From Chloroflexota bacterium (GTDB lineage Bacteria; Chloroflexota; Anaerolineae; Aggregatilineales; J027): a stretch of 64,000 nucleotides of DNA. Made by a program: the position numbers and the translations under genes. The notes under the pieces were generated by a model. The model saw nothing but the letters and a program-made list of their open reading frames with translations. It did no database searches and had not been told where the DNA came from. The first letter of the stretch is position 1. Each line of letters starts with the position of its first letter. Of the stretch, positions 44,586-52,591 are shown piece after piece. The stretch spans positions 283,282 through 347,281 of the forward strand of contig QMIT01000003.1 in the NCBI GenBank assembly GCA_024434115.1. Reading direction: 5' to 3'.

Positions 44586-45809
44586 ATGCGTAAGAGATAC
44601 TCACTTGCTTTAATTGTTGTATTGTTGGTTGTACTGGTCATGGGTGCAGGCTTTGCCAATCAATCCAAAGCCAAAGCACAAGACGAATTTGTGTTTGGCA
44701 TGATCTTGGTCGGCCCCCACGATGACAATGGCTGGAGTGAAGCGCACTACAATGGTGGATTGTACGTTGAAGAACATGTAGAAGGCGCGAAGATGATCTG
44801 GATTGACAAAGTAAATCCAGCCGACTCCCCTGAACTCACAATGGATTTAGTTGTTGAAGACCTCGTTTCGCAGGGCGCGAAATTGATTATCGCTACCTCC
44901 GACGACTTCAAGGCCGATTTTACGGCTGTGGCGCCTAATTACCCCGATATTGTTTTTCTCCATGTTTCTGGTGACGGCGTGTGGACAGGTGAAGCCTCCG
45001 AAAATATGGGCAATCTCTTTGGGCAAATGCAATATGGCAAAGCGATTGCGGGCTGCGCGGCTGCCCTCAAGACCGAAACAGGCAAAATCGCCTATTTAGG
45101 GCCGCTAATCAATAATGAAACGCGCCTATTTGCCAACGCCGTCTATTTGGGTGCGAAATATTGCTATGAACATTATCGCGGTATGGACCCCGCCACCCTA
45201 CAATTTACCGTGAATTGGATTGGGTTCTGGTTCAGCATCCCCGGTGTCACACTCGACCCCACCGAAGTTGCCAACGCCTTCTTTAATGATGGCAATGACG
45301 TGGTTCTCTCCGGGATTGACACCACCGAAGCGACTGTCGTTGCGGGTCAACGTTCCGCCGAAGGGGAGCGTGTATTCTCCGTTGGATACGACTATATTGA
45401 CACGTGTGCCGAAGCGCCATCGGTCTGTCTCGGTGTGCCTTACTACAACTGGGGACCGGCCTATGTGACGACAGTCAACGCCGTCAAGGATGGCACTTGG
45501 ACCCAGAGCTTTGATTGGCTTGAACCTGATTGGTCAGACCTTAACAATCCCGACACCAGCATCGTTGGCTTTGCAAAAGGTACCGCCCTGACTGAAGAAG
45601 AAGCCGCTATCCTCGACGAATACACTGCGGCGCTTGGTGCTGGAGCGAAGGGTGAAGAAGGTGGCGTTGTACTCTTCCAAGGCCCACTAAACTATCAAGA
45701 TGGCAGCACCTATCTTGAGGATGGTGAAGTGGCGACACCAGAAAAAGTCTGGTACATGACTCAATTGTTGGAAGGGATGATCGGCGAAAGCAGCGCCGAA
45801 AGCGAGTAA
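44586..45809 (+). CDS. BMP-family ABC importer binding protein
   Basis: This 407-aa protein has a secretion signal with hydrophobic core LALIVVLLVVLVMGAGFA. A mature part follows of the BMP/PnrA-like family (FGMILVGPHDDNGWSEAHYNGG; FLHVSGDG; a C-terminal GYDYIDTC). Members bind purine nucleosides or related compounds outside the membrane. No lipobox Cys is visible, so release or another anchor is likely. The ATG at 44586 has GGAGAG somewhat far upstream (13 bases); an upstream TTG (44523) inside the promoter is rejected. The ATPase and two permease genes follow. Confidence 0.9.
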   Translation: MRKRYSLALIVVLLVVLVMGAGFANQSKAKAQDEFVFGMILVGPHDDNGWSEAHYNGGLYVEEHVEGAKMIWIDKVNPADSPELTMDLVVEDLVSQGAKLIIATSDDFKADFTAVAPNYPDIVFLHVSGDGVWTGEASENMGNLFGQMQYGKAIAGCAAALKTETGKIAYLGPLINNETRLFANAVYLGAKYCYEHYRGMDPATLQFTVNWIGFWFSIPGVTLDPTEVANAFFNDGNDVVLSGIDTTEATVVAGQRSAEGERVFSVGYDYIDTCAEAPSVCLGVPYYNWGPAYVTTVNAVKDGTWTQSFDWLEPDWSDLNNPDTSIVGFAKGTALTEEEAAILDEYTAALGAGAKGEEGGVVLFQGPLNYQDGSTYLEDGEVATPEKVWYMTQLLEGMIGESSAESE

Positions 45810-45830
45810 TTGAAGAAGTAATCACTCAAC

Positions 45831-45862
45831 GGGGTGGGCCACCGGGTTCACCCCTCCTTTTA
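45831..45862 (+). terminator. Hairpin after binding-protein gene
   Basis: GGGGTG (45831-45836) pairs with CACCCC (45849-45854), followed by TCCTTTT. A weak terminator here would let the binding protein be made in excess over the transporter proteins. Confidence 0.5.
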
Positions 45863-45894
45863 ACCGCATACTTATTTCTTTTCAGATCAAAACA

Positions 45895-47538
45895 ATGCGC
45901 TTAGAAATCCACAATATATCCAAGAGTTTTGGTCAATTAAAAGCGAATGATCACATTTCCTTCACTTTTGAAGGGGGTCGCATCTACGCGATTCTTGGTG
46001 AAAATGGCGCTGGCAAAAGTACCCTGATGAAAATCCTCAGTGGCTATCAATCAGCCAGCAGTGGTCAAATCATCATTGATGGCAAACCCGCTCAAATCAA
46101 TTCACCCCACCATGCCATTGCACATGGTATTGGGATGCTCTATCAAGACCCGCTCGACTTTGCCCCACTGACGGTACTAGAGAATTATATTGAGGGTAAA
46201 CCCTTCAACTTTTTCATGCGCCGCCGTGAAGCCGAGGCCGATCTCTTGGCCCGCTGCAAGATTTTGGGTTTCCACCTCAATCCTCACGCGATGGTCGAAT
46301 CCCTTACCGTTGGTGAACGTCAGCAACTCGAAATTGTGCGCCTGCTTTCATTAGGGGTCAGTATTTTGATTCTGGACGAGCCGACTACAGGCATTTCCGC
46401 CGAACAAAAATCACAACTGTTCCAAACTCTCAAGAATTTGGCCCGCGAACAAAACATGATTGTGATTTTGGTCTCACACAAATTGGCCGATGTTGAGGAA
46501 TTGTGCGACGAAGTATTGGTGCTGCGGCGTGGCAAATTGGTTGGGCATCGTTCCTTACCGTGCGAAACCGAAATCATGGTAGAAATGATGTTTGGCAAAC
46601 GCATCAGCACGACAGTCCCCCAACCACTCTATACCGATAAACCCGTCCTCAAAATCCACAAGTTCAGTGTCCCCGCCCGTCTATTCACGATTCACAATAT
46701 CAATCTCGAGGTGCGTGAGGGCGAAGTCATTGGCTTGGCAGGTCTGGATGGCAGTGGGCAAGTTGAATTTATGCGTACTGTCGCTGGATTGGGGCGTCCG
46801 ACATGGGCCGATCAACTGACGGCGATTATCGCGCTGGCAGGCATGTGGTGGGTCTTTGGCAAAATCCTTGATGAGTCCTCAGCCGTACTTAATCTAGCCC
46901 GCATCGCTATCCTAATTTTAATCCTCGGCCCCATGCTCAAAACTCTCTATTTGTACATTCGCCAACGGGCTAACAACGACCAAATCGCCCAAATCAGGTT
47001 GAATGGCAAGAACATTGGCTGGCGTGGTTATCGGGATTTGCTCGAACGGGGGATTGCCTACCTTGCCGCAGGTCGCTTGGAGGAAGGGCTGGTGGGTGGG
47101 TTAACGCTAGTAGATCATTCCGCGTTGGCAGAGCGCAGCAGCCTACCGCATGTCAACTGGGTACGGGCATGGCGGCGCACCAAACAAGCCATTAACGATT
47201 TTTCCATTAAGGGACGACCCTTTAGCCAGATTCAAACGCTGTCGGGTGGCAATCAACAGCGCGTTTCATTATCGCTTTTGCCTGCCAATCTACGCCTGAT
47301 CTTATTGGAAAATCCAACGCGCGGGCTAGATGTCGAAAGTGCCGGACACATCTGGTCACTGCTGCTCAATCGCCGCAAACAGGGGACAGCCATTATCTTT
47401 AGTTCGCCCGACCTTGATGAAATTATTGATTATAGTGACCGCATCCTCGTATTTTCTTCGGGACAAACCACCCTTGTAGAAAATCCAGAGCAGATGACTA
47501 CCGCCCGATTGGGTGAGTTGATCGGGGGTAAATCTTGA
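45895..47538 (+). CDS. BMP importer ATPase with two ABC domains and membrane-like insert
   Basis: This 547-aa ATPase of the RbsA/YufO type carries two ABC domains. The first (about 1-240) has Walker A GENGAGKST, signature LTVGERQQ and Walker B ILILDEPTTG. The second (about 258-547) has the usual degenerate Walker A GLDGSGQVEF, signature LSGGNQQRV and LENPTRGLD. Between GLDGSGQ and the strand IRLNGKNI lies an insert of about 60 residues (about 302-362). It contains two hydrophobic stretches, LTAIIALAGMWWVFGKIL and IAILILILGPMLKTLYLYI. This is about 45-60 aa longer than RbsA-type proteins. The frame stays open, so it is not a simple frameshift. It pairs with the next two permease genes. Confidence 0.87.
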   Translation: MRLEIHNISKSFGQLKANDHISFTFEGGRIYAILGENGAGKSTLMKILSGYQSASSGQIIIDGKPAQINSPHHAIAHGIGMLYQDPLDFAPLTVLENYIEGKPFNFFMRRREAEADLLARCKILGFHLNPHAMVESLTVGERQQLEIVRLLSLGVSILILDEPTTGISAEQKSQLFQTLKNLAREQNMIVILVSHKLADVEELCDEVLVLRRGKLVGHRSLPCETEIMVEMMFGKRISTTVPQPLYTDKPVLKIHKFSVPARLFTIHNINLEVREGEVIGLAGLDGSGQVEFMRTVAGLGRPTWADQLTAIIALAGMWWVFGKILDESSAVLNLARIAILILILGPMLKTLYLYIRQRANNDQIAQIRLNGKNIGWRGYRDLLERGIAYLAAGRLEEGLVGGLTLVDHSALAERSSLPHVNWVRAWRRTKQAINDFSIKGRPFSQIQTLSGGNQQRVSLSLLPANLRLILLENPTRGLDVESAGHIWSLLLNRRKQGTAIIFSSPDLDEIIDYSDRILVFSSGQTTLVENPEQMTTARLGELIGGKS

Positions 47539-48695
47539 CGGCTTTTCGCAAAATACTTATTCAAATTTCCAGCAACACCGTCTTAGGGATTCTGCCATTA
47601 TTGGTCGGAATACTGGTAGCGCTGGTGGCGATTCTGCTCATCTTGAATAATGAAAACGTCGAAGCTCGTGCCGTCTATGACCTCATTTACGAACGCACCC
47701 TCTCTTTACCCGAAAACCGTGCCAACGTGGTAGATTTTTGGCTGCCAATCTTGCTCTGCTGCTGCGGCCTGCTGCTGACTTTTACCGCTGGCTTGTGGAA
47801 TATCGGCATTGAGGGGCAAATCACAATGGGGGCGGTTGGCGCAACTAGCATCGCCTTGTTTGTTGAACTCCCGCGCAATGAGCAAATTTTCACCGAATTA
47901 TTCATGGCCGGGGCAGCAGGCGGTGTTTGGGCCTTATTTACGGGAATCATGCGGACACGCGGCGGTGTAAACGAGATTTTCGGCGGGGTCGCCATGAATT
48001 TTCTCGCCAGCAGTTTCTCGTCCTATTTGCTGGTTGCGCCTTGGTCGCCTCCCAACGCGACAGGCAGTGCTACCGTGCGCTTTCCTGCAAATGCCATCTT
48101 GCCAAGCATGGACGACTATCGTCTTAGCCCGATTACCATCTATATCACCCTAACCGCCTTTATTTTCGTCCTGCTGACCCTCTCCGGTTCACGCTGGGGC
48201 TTACAGCTTCGCGCAATGGGCAAAAACGAAAAATCAGCCCAAATGTTAGGTGTTCCCACCGAACGTAATATCTGGTTAGCCATGCTGATCTGCGGCATTA
48301 TGGCAGGTCTAGCAGGCGGGCATTTGGTGTTGTTCCGCCGCGCCAATCTGCCTGCGAACGTCTCCGGCGGCATTGGCTTTTTGTCCCTGCTCGTGGTGCT
48401 GCTGGCTTCGATACGGGTGCGCTGGGTTCCCTTTGTGTCCTTCGCCTTTGCGCTGCTCTATTCGGCGGGCCTGCCTCTGCGAACACGCCTACAATTGGAT
48501 GCCTCGCTCATCGGTATCTTTTTAGGAATTTTGGTATTCTGTGTGCTCATTTTTGATGGCGTGCGGCAACGCCTGAAGGAGCGAGTAGAACAGCGCAAAC
48601 TTCTGGCAGCTTCAGGAGGTGAAAAATCACCACCCCCGCCTACAGTTGAAATCCAAATCGGTCAGGAGGCCTCCAGTGGACCCGGTTCTAACTAG
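47535..48695 (+). CDS. BMP importer permease 1 (YufP-like)
   Basis: This 386-aa membrane protein belongs to the branched-chain/ribose-type permease family used by nucleoside importers (about nine helices). The central LLTFTAGLWNIGIEGQITMGAVGA is the family mark. The TTG start overlaps the ATPase stop (TTGA). The C-terminal tail is charged. Works with the next gene as the membrane heterodimer. Confidence 0.9.
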   Translation: MTAFRKILIQISSNTVLGILPLLVGILVALVAILLILNNENVEARAVYDLIYERTLSLPENRANVVDFWLPILLCCCGLLLTFTAGLWNIGIEGQITMGAVGATSIALFVELPRNEQIFTELFMAGAAGGVWALFTGIMRTRGGVNEIFGGVAMNFLASSFSSYLLVAPWSPPNATGSATVRFPANAILPSMDDYRLSPITIYITLTAFIFVLLTLSGSRWGLQLRAMGKNEKSAQMLGVPTERNIWLAMLICGIMAGLAGGHLVLFRRANLPANVSGGIGFLSLLVVLLASIRVRWVPFVSFAFALLYSAGLPLRTRLQLDASLIGIFLGILVFCVLIFDGVRQRLKERVEQRKLLAASGGEKSPPPPTVEIQIGQEASSGPGSN

Positions 48696-49650
48696 CACCC
48701 TCGCCGACATCGTGCGGAACGCGGCCCCGCTGCTCATTGCCAGTCAAGGTGAACTCATTACGGAACGGGCCGGTGTGGTCAATCTCTCACTGGACGGCAC
48801 GATCTTGTTGGCAGCAATGGCCGCCTTTGCCGTTACGTACAATACGGGCAGCCTCGGTATGGGCATAGTGGTCGCCATGCTGATTGGCATGTTAGTGGCT
48901 TTGATCATTATTTCTGCCAGTGTTTTCCTCAAACTCAACCAAATTGCAGTTGGCTTTGTGTTGACTTTGCTCTGCGCCGACCTCAGCACCTTTTTTGGTC
49001 GGAAATATTCGGGACAGCAGGGAACGGAAATCCCCTATGCCCCCATCCCCATCTTAGAAGATATTCCGGTGATTGGTGAAGTTTTTTTCCAGCACAATAT
49101 TCTGATTTACTTCAGTCTGCTCTTGGTCATTTTTGTTTGGCTATGGACGTATCACACCCGTCTCGGATTATCCCTACGCGGCTTAGGTGAGCATCCCGCA
49201 GCGGCTTATGTGCGTGGTACACGAGTCCAATTGTGGCGTTTCGTATACGTCGCGGCGGGGGGTGCTTTGGTTGGCTTGGCCGGGGCATCCTATTCCCTAA
49301 GTGTGAAATTGGGCTGGCGTGAAGGCTCAACACTCGGCAACGGCTGGATTGCGCTAGCGATAGTGATTTTTGGCGGCTGGCGACCCTTCCGTATCGCGTT
49401 TGGTGCGTATTTCATTGTTGGTCTGCGTGCCCTTGCCCTCTATTTCCAACAAGAGGATGTGCTGAATCTGCCTATTCAGATCATCAATATGACCCCTTGG
49501 GTATTGATGCTGGTCACGCTTATCTTTGTAACCAGTGGTCTGGCCGAAAGCCTCTTGGTGCTTGTACCTCCCCGTTGGCGACCTGCTGCCCAAAATCTGC
49601 TGCGGGCTAAACCCCCGGCTGCCCTCGGCTCAAATTTCGAGCGCAGCTAA
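48676..49650 (+). CDS. BMP importer permease 2 (YufQ-like)
   Basis: This 324-aa permease partners the preceding gene. It shows the family motif ITERAGVVNLSLDGTILLAAM and GLSLRGLGEHPAAAYVRGT. The GTG at 48676 is chosen since AGGAGG lies 6 bases upstream; it overlaps the previous gene by 20 bases. Earlier starts lie deeper in that gene. It is followed by a 10-bp hairpin. Confidence 0.9.
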   Translation: MDPVLTSTLADIVRNAAPLLIASQGELITERAGVVNLSLDGTILLAAMAAFAVTYNTGSLGMGIVVAMLIGMLVALIIISASVFLKLNQIAVGFVLTLLCADLSTFFGRKYSGQQGTEIPYAPIPILEDIPVIGEVFFQHNILIYFSLLLVIFVWLWTYHTRLGLSLRGLGEHPAAAYVRGTRVQLWRFVYVAAGGALVGLAGASYSLSVKLGWREGSTLGNGWIALAIVIFGGWRPFRIAFGAYFIVGLRALALYFQQEDVLNLPIQIINMTPWVLMLVTLIFVTSGLAESLLVLVPPRWRPAAQNLLRAKPPAALGSNFERS

Positions 49651-49657
49651 GTAAACA

Positions 49658-49691
49658 GGCGGTTGATTGCTTCGGATGCCTATCAACCGCC
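49658..49691 (+). terminator. Hairpin after BMP operon
   Basis: GGCGGTTGAT (49658-49667) and ATCAACCGCC (49682-49691) form a perfect 10-bp stem with a 14-base loop. No T tract follows, so termination is likely but not certain. Confidence 0.5.
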
Positions 49692-49726
49692 GTGTATTTC
49701 CCATCCCAAAATCACTGGTTACGGCC

Positions 49727-49759
49727 CTGTAACCAGCCTGTAACCGCCGTGTAACACCC
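49727..49759 (+). promoter_or_regulatory. Three tandem 11-bp repeats, PhoB/OmpR-type box
   Basis: CTGTAACCAGC (49727-49737), CTGTAACCGCC (49738-49748) and GTGTAACACCC (49749-49759) are direct 11-bp repeats with core TGTAAC. The first also forms an inverted repeat with CTGGTTAC (49715-49722). Winged-helix response regulators (PhoB/OmpR) bind 11-bp direct repeats. A TATCTT at 49766-49771 could be the -10. The likely target is the binding-protein gene at 49816, and the regulator may be the OmpR-type gene at 60955 at the end of the same run. Confidence 0.6.
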
Positions 49760-49815
49760 ATTCGTTATCTTTCTCTCTCAGATTTGGAAACGTTTTTTGA
49801 GAGGAGAAAGACTGC

Positions 49816-52506
49816 GTGAAATCGCCCAACTTTCGATTAACCGGTAGTGTACTGCTAGTGGTTATGCTGTTGGTAAGTGTACTGCCAACGGCCCATGCCC
49901 AAAACACTTCAACGATCTCTTTAGCACTGCCGAGTTTTTGGCAGAATATCATGGGTGAGGAGTTTTTAAATGATTTTGAGACACAATTTGGCGTGGATGT
50001 CTATGTCAACTACGTAGACACTGAGTTTTCTTCGGCCAATGACATCACTACCTTTTTGGACGACGGCCAAGACTACGTTAGCCAAGCCGATGTATTGTAT
50101 GTGGATGATTCCACATTAACCCCCGAACGCACCCGCGCTGGTTTCTTCCTTGACCTTGCGCCCTTGATTGCCAGTGATGGGTCTTTGGATACCAACGATT
50201 TTTACCCCGCCGCTCTGCAATCCTTCCAATGGGATGCTGGAACTTGGGGGCTGCCCACTGCAATGGATTTCATCCTCATCACCTATGATGCCGCCGCCTT
50301 TGACGAAGCTGGTTTGGCTTATCCCACCTCCGCATGGACAATGGATGATTTTGCCAACGCCGCCCGTGTTTTGGCCCAAGTGGATGCCAGCGGCGCGGTG
50401 ACAATCCCCGGCCTGTCCGTACAGACTTTTGGCGATAATCTGGGCCTGTTTTTGCGGACGCTGCTATCGCACGGATTGTATGATGACAGCACTCTGCCCA
50501 ATAATCCTTCATTTTCTGACCCCGCCCTTGAAACCCTTTTGACCACATGGAAAGAACTCAGTGACGAAGGGGTCATTAGTGCTGGTTTTGGAGAAACCTC
50601 CGATCAAATTCCATTGCGAATTGAACAGAGCATTGGCTTATCTGGTGGTTTTGGCCCTGATTCGACCCAACGAAGTGCAGCATTACTTCCGGGTGATACC
50701 GTTGGCTTGACCATTGAGGGCTTCGCGGTAAGCAGTGGTACGCAAAACCCGGAATTAGCCTACGAATTGGTTAAATATCTAACCGCCCGCCCCGAAATCG
50801 CCAATTCTTTCCAAAGCATTAGCCCTGCCCGTCGTAGCATGGTGGGCGTAGAGGCAAATCCGAATGATGAGCCGGGTGGTCCCGTCATCCAGATTGGACG
50901 CGGTGGCAATCTCTCCGAAGAAGCACAGGCGCTCTTTGATGAAGCTGTGGAAAAAGCCCTGCCTATATCGGAAACCCGTTTTGCAAATTACCTCAGCTAT
51001 GCCCTGCAAAAAATGGAGGATGGCCTAGATGCCCACAGCGCCCTCCAAGAACTTGAATTGGAAGCTATGACCGCTATGCAAGTTGCCGATGAGCGCCGCA
51101 ATACGGTCACCATTTCGATTGTTCCGCCGCCCGAACCCGTCGTCCTTGCTCCCGGCGAAGTTGCCCTGAACTTTGGCATGGCGTCCTCATTTATCATGAT
51201 TGGCCCCGGTGGTGGGTTGCCCAATCAGGAACAGTGGGATCAGATTTCGCAGGATTTTGCAGCCAATGACCCCAATGTGGGAGCGGTGAATGTCGAACAG
51301 GCAATGGGGCGGTCATTGGCAGAGTTGGCTCAACAGTATGACTGCTTCACCCTCGGTTACAACGCGGTTTCGGGTGATTCTGACCTCAGCAGCATTTTGA
51401 GTCTCGACCCTTTCCTTGACACCGATCTTAACTTTGACCGCAATGATGTAATTGGGAACACCCTATCCCAATTGCAGGTAGACAACAAGACATGGGCGTT
51501 GCCAATTGGGATTCAAGCCGATGTACTGCGCTACGATACTGCCCTATTCAACAATGCCGGGGTGCCGCTACCTGACGGTGGCTGGACAGTGGACGAATTT
51601 GCTGACGCGCTGGAATCCTTGCAGTATGGGCTGGGTGATACCCCTGCATTCCAACCAGCCGACCCCGGTGGTACCTATCTGTTGATGCTCATCGCGGCCT
51701 ATGGTGGATTGCCGATTGATTATCGGACTGAACCCCCGACCATCAATTTCACCGACCCTGCAACAGTAGATGCCATCCGTCAGGTCTTGGATTTAGCCAA
51801 GAATGGTTATATCGAATATCAGGAACTCGGTGGCAATGCCTTCGCGGTCTCCATTGGTGGAAGTGATGGCGCAAACACGATTGCCATTACAACTGACAGC
51901 CTTAGCCCATTCAGTTTCCGGCGCGGTGGCCCTCCCGGTAGCCAACAAGCCGAAGACACAACCGCAATTGTCAGCTATCCACGCGGCACAATCTATAATG
52001 TGGCCTCCTATAACATCGTGACGGGTTATGTCAGCGCCACTGCCGAAAATCCCGAAGCGTGTTATCGGTGGTTGAGCGAAATCGCACAGCACCCCGAACT
52101 GTATTCGGCCATGCCTGCCCGTACTTCGCAACTCAGCGACCCTTCAATCACGGCCTCTCAAGGCGAAGATTTGACGGCTCTGTATAACGAACTTGCTGCC
52201 ACCATCAGCGACCCCAATACCATCACCTTCCCACAGTCGTTCCGGGAAAGCGGCTCACCTGCCAATTTTGCTAGAGAGTATTGGTTGAAGCAGGCGTTTG
52301 ACCGCTATGTCTTGGAGGACGCAGACTTGGAGACGGAATTGGCGCAGGCCGAGCAGTATACCCATGATTACATTGCCTGTGTCAGTGATCTACCGCCGTT
52401 TGATCCTAGCAGCACCGACCAGAATTACATGCAGAATTATTTCGGGCAAATCACAACCTGTGCGGCAACCGCCGACCCGAATTTCCCGCTACCCCGTCAG
52501 GAATAA
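49816..52506 (+). CDS. Tandem extracellular solute-binding protein
   Basis: This 896-aa protein has a signal peptide (FRLTGSVLLVVMLLVSVLPTAHA) and two successive family-1 solute-binding domains. Domain 1 spans about residues 30-410 and domain 2 about 450-880. Each half repeats the family pattern: QADVLYVDDS with WGLPTAMDFILITYDAAAF, and LDPFLDTDL with WALPIGIQADVLRYDTALF. Binding proteins of this type usually serve sugar importers, but no such permease follows; an FtsX-type exporter does. GTG start with GAGGAGAAAG upstream. The protein may be a two-lobed sensor or scaffold rather than an importer subunit (inference). Confidence 0.85.
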   Translation: MKSPNFRLTGSVLLVVMLLVSVLPTAHAQNTSTISLALPSFWQNIMGEEFLNDFETQFGVDVYVNYVDTEFSSANDITTFLDDGQDYVSQADVLYVDDSTLTPERTRAGFFLDLAPLIASDGSLDTNDFYPAALQSFQWDAGTWGLPTAMDFILITYDAAAFDEAGLAYPTSAWTMDDFANAARVLAQVDASGAVTIPGLSVQTFGDNLGLFLRTLLSHGLYDDSTLPNNPSFSDPALETLLTTWKELSDEGVISAGFGETSDQIPLRIEQSIGLSGGFGPDSTQRSAALLPGDTVGLTIEGFAVSSGTQNPELAYELVKYLTARPEIANSFQSISPARRSMVGVEANPNDEPGGPVIQIGRGGNLSEEAQALFDEAVEKALPISETRFANYLSYALQKMEDGLDAHSALQELELEAMTAMQVADERRNTVTISIVPPPEPVVLAPGEVALNFGMASSFIMIGPGGGLPNQEQWDQISQDFAANDPNVGAVNVEQAMGRSLAELAQQYDCFTLGYNAVSGDSDLSSILSLDPFLDTDLNFDRNDVIGNTLSQLQVDNKTWALPIGIQADVLRYDTALFNNAGVPLPDGGWTVDEFADALESLQYGLGDTPAFQPADPGGTYLLMLIAAYGGLPIDYRTEPPTINFTDPATVDAIRQVLDLAKNGYIEYQELGGNAFAVSIGGSDGANTIAITTDSLSPFSFRRGGPPGSQQAEDTTAIVSYPRGTIYNVASYNIVTGYVSATAENPEACYRWLSEIAQHPELYSAMPARTSQLSDPSITASQGEDLTALYNELAATISDPNTITFPQSFRESGSPANFAREYWLKQAFDRYVLEDADLETELAQAEQYTHDYIACVSDLPPFDPSSTDQNYMQNYFGQITTCAATADPNFPLPRQE

Positions 52507-52523
52507 ATCGGTGATGCTGAGGC

Positions 52524-52564
52524 GGAGTGTGCCAAAATTTTGTGGGAGCGTTCTGGCACACTTC
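52524..52564 (+). other. Hairpin between binding protein and FtsX gene
   Basis: GTGTGCCA (52527-52534) and TGGCACAC (52554-52561) form a perfect 8-bp stem, extended by A-T, G-T and G-C pairs to about 11 bp. Only a weak pyrimidine tract (TTCCTCCTTC) follows. It could lower expression of the genes after 52592 relative to the binding protein. Confidence 0.5.
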
Positions 52565-52591
52565 CTCCTTCATCCGTAGGAGACAACCAAC

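Noticed and set aside
46795..47000. Frameshift or gene fusion in the BMP ATPase
   Set aside because: The frame is open across the insert and both flanks align with normal ATPase motifs, so a frameshift is unlikely. Kept as an insertion finding.
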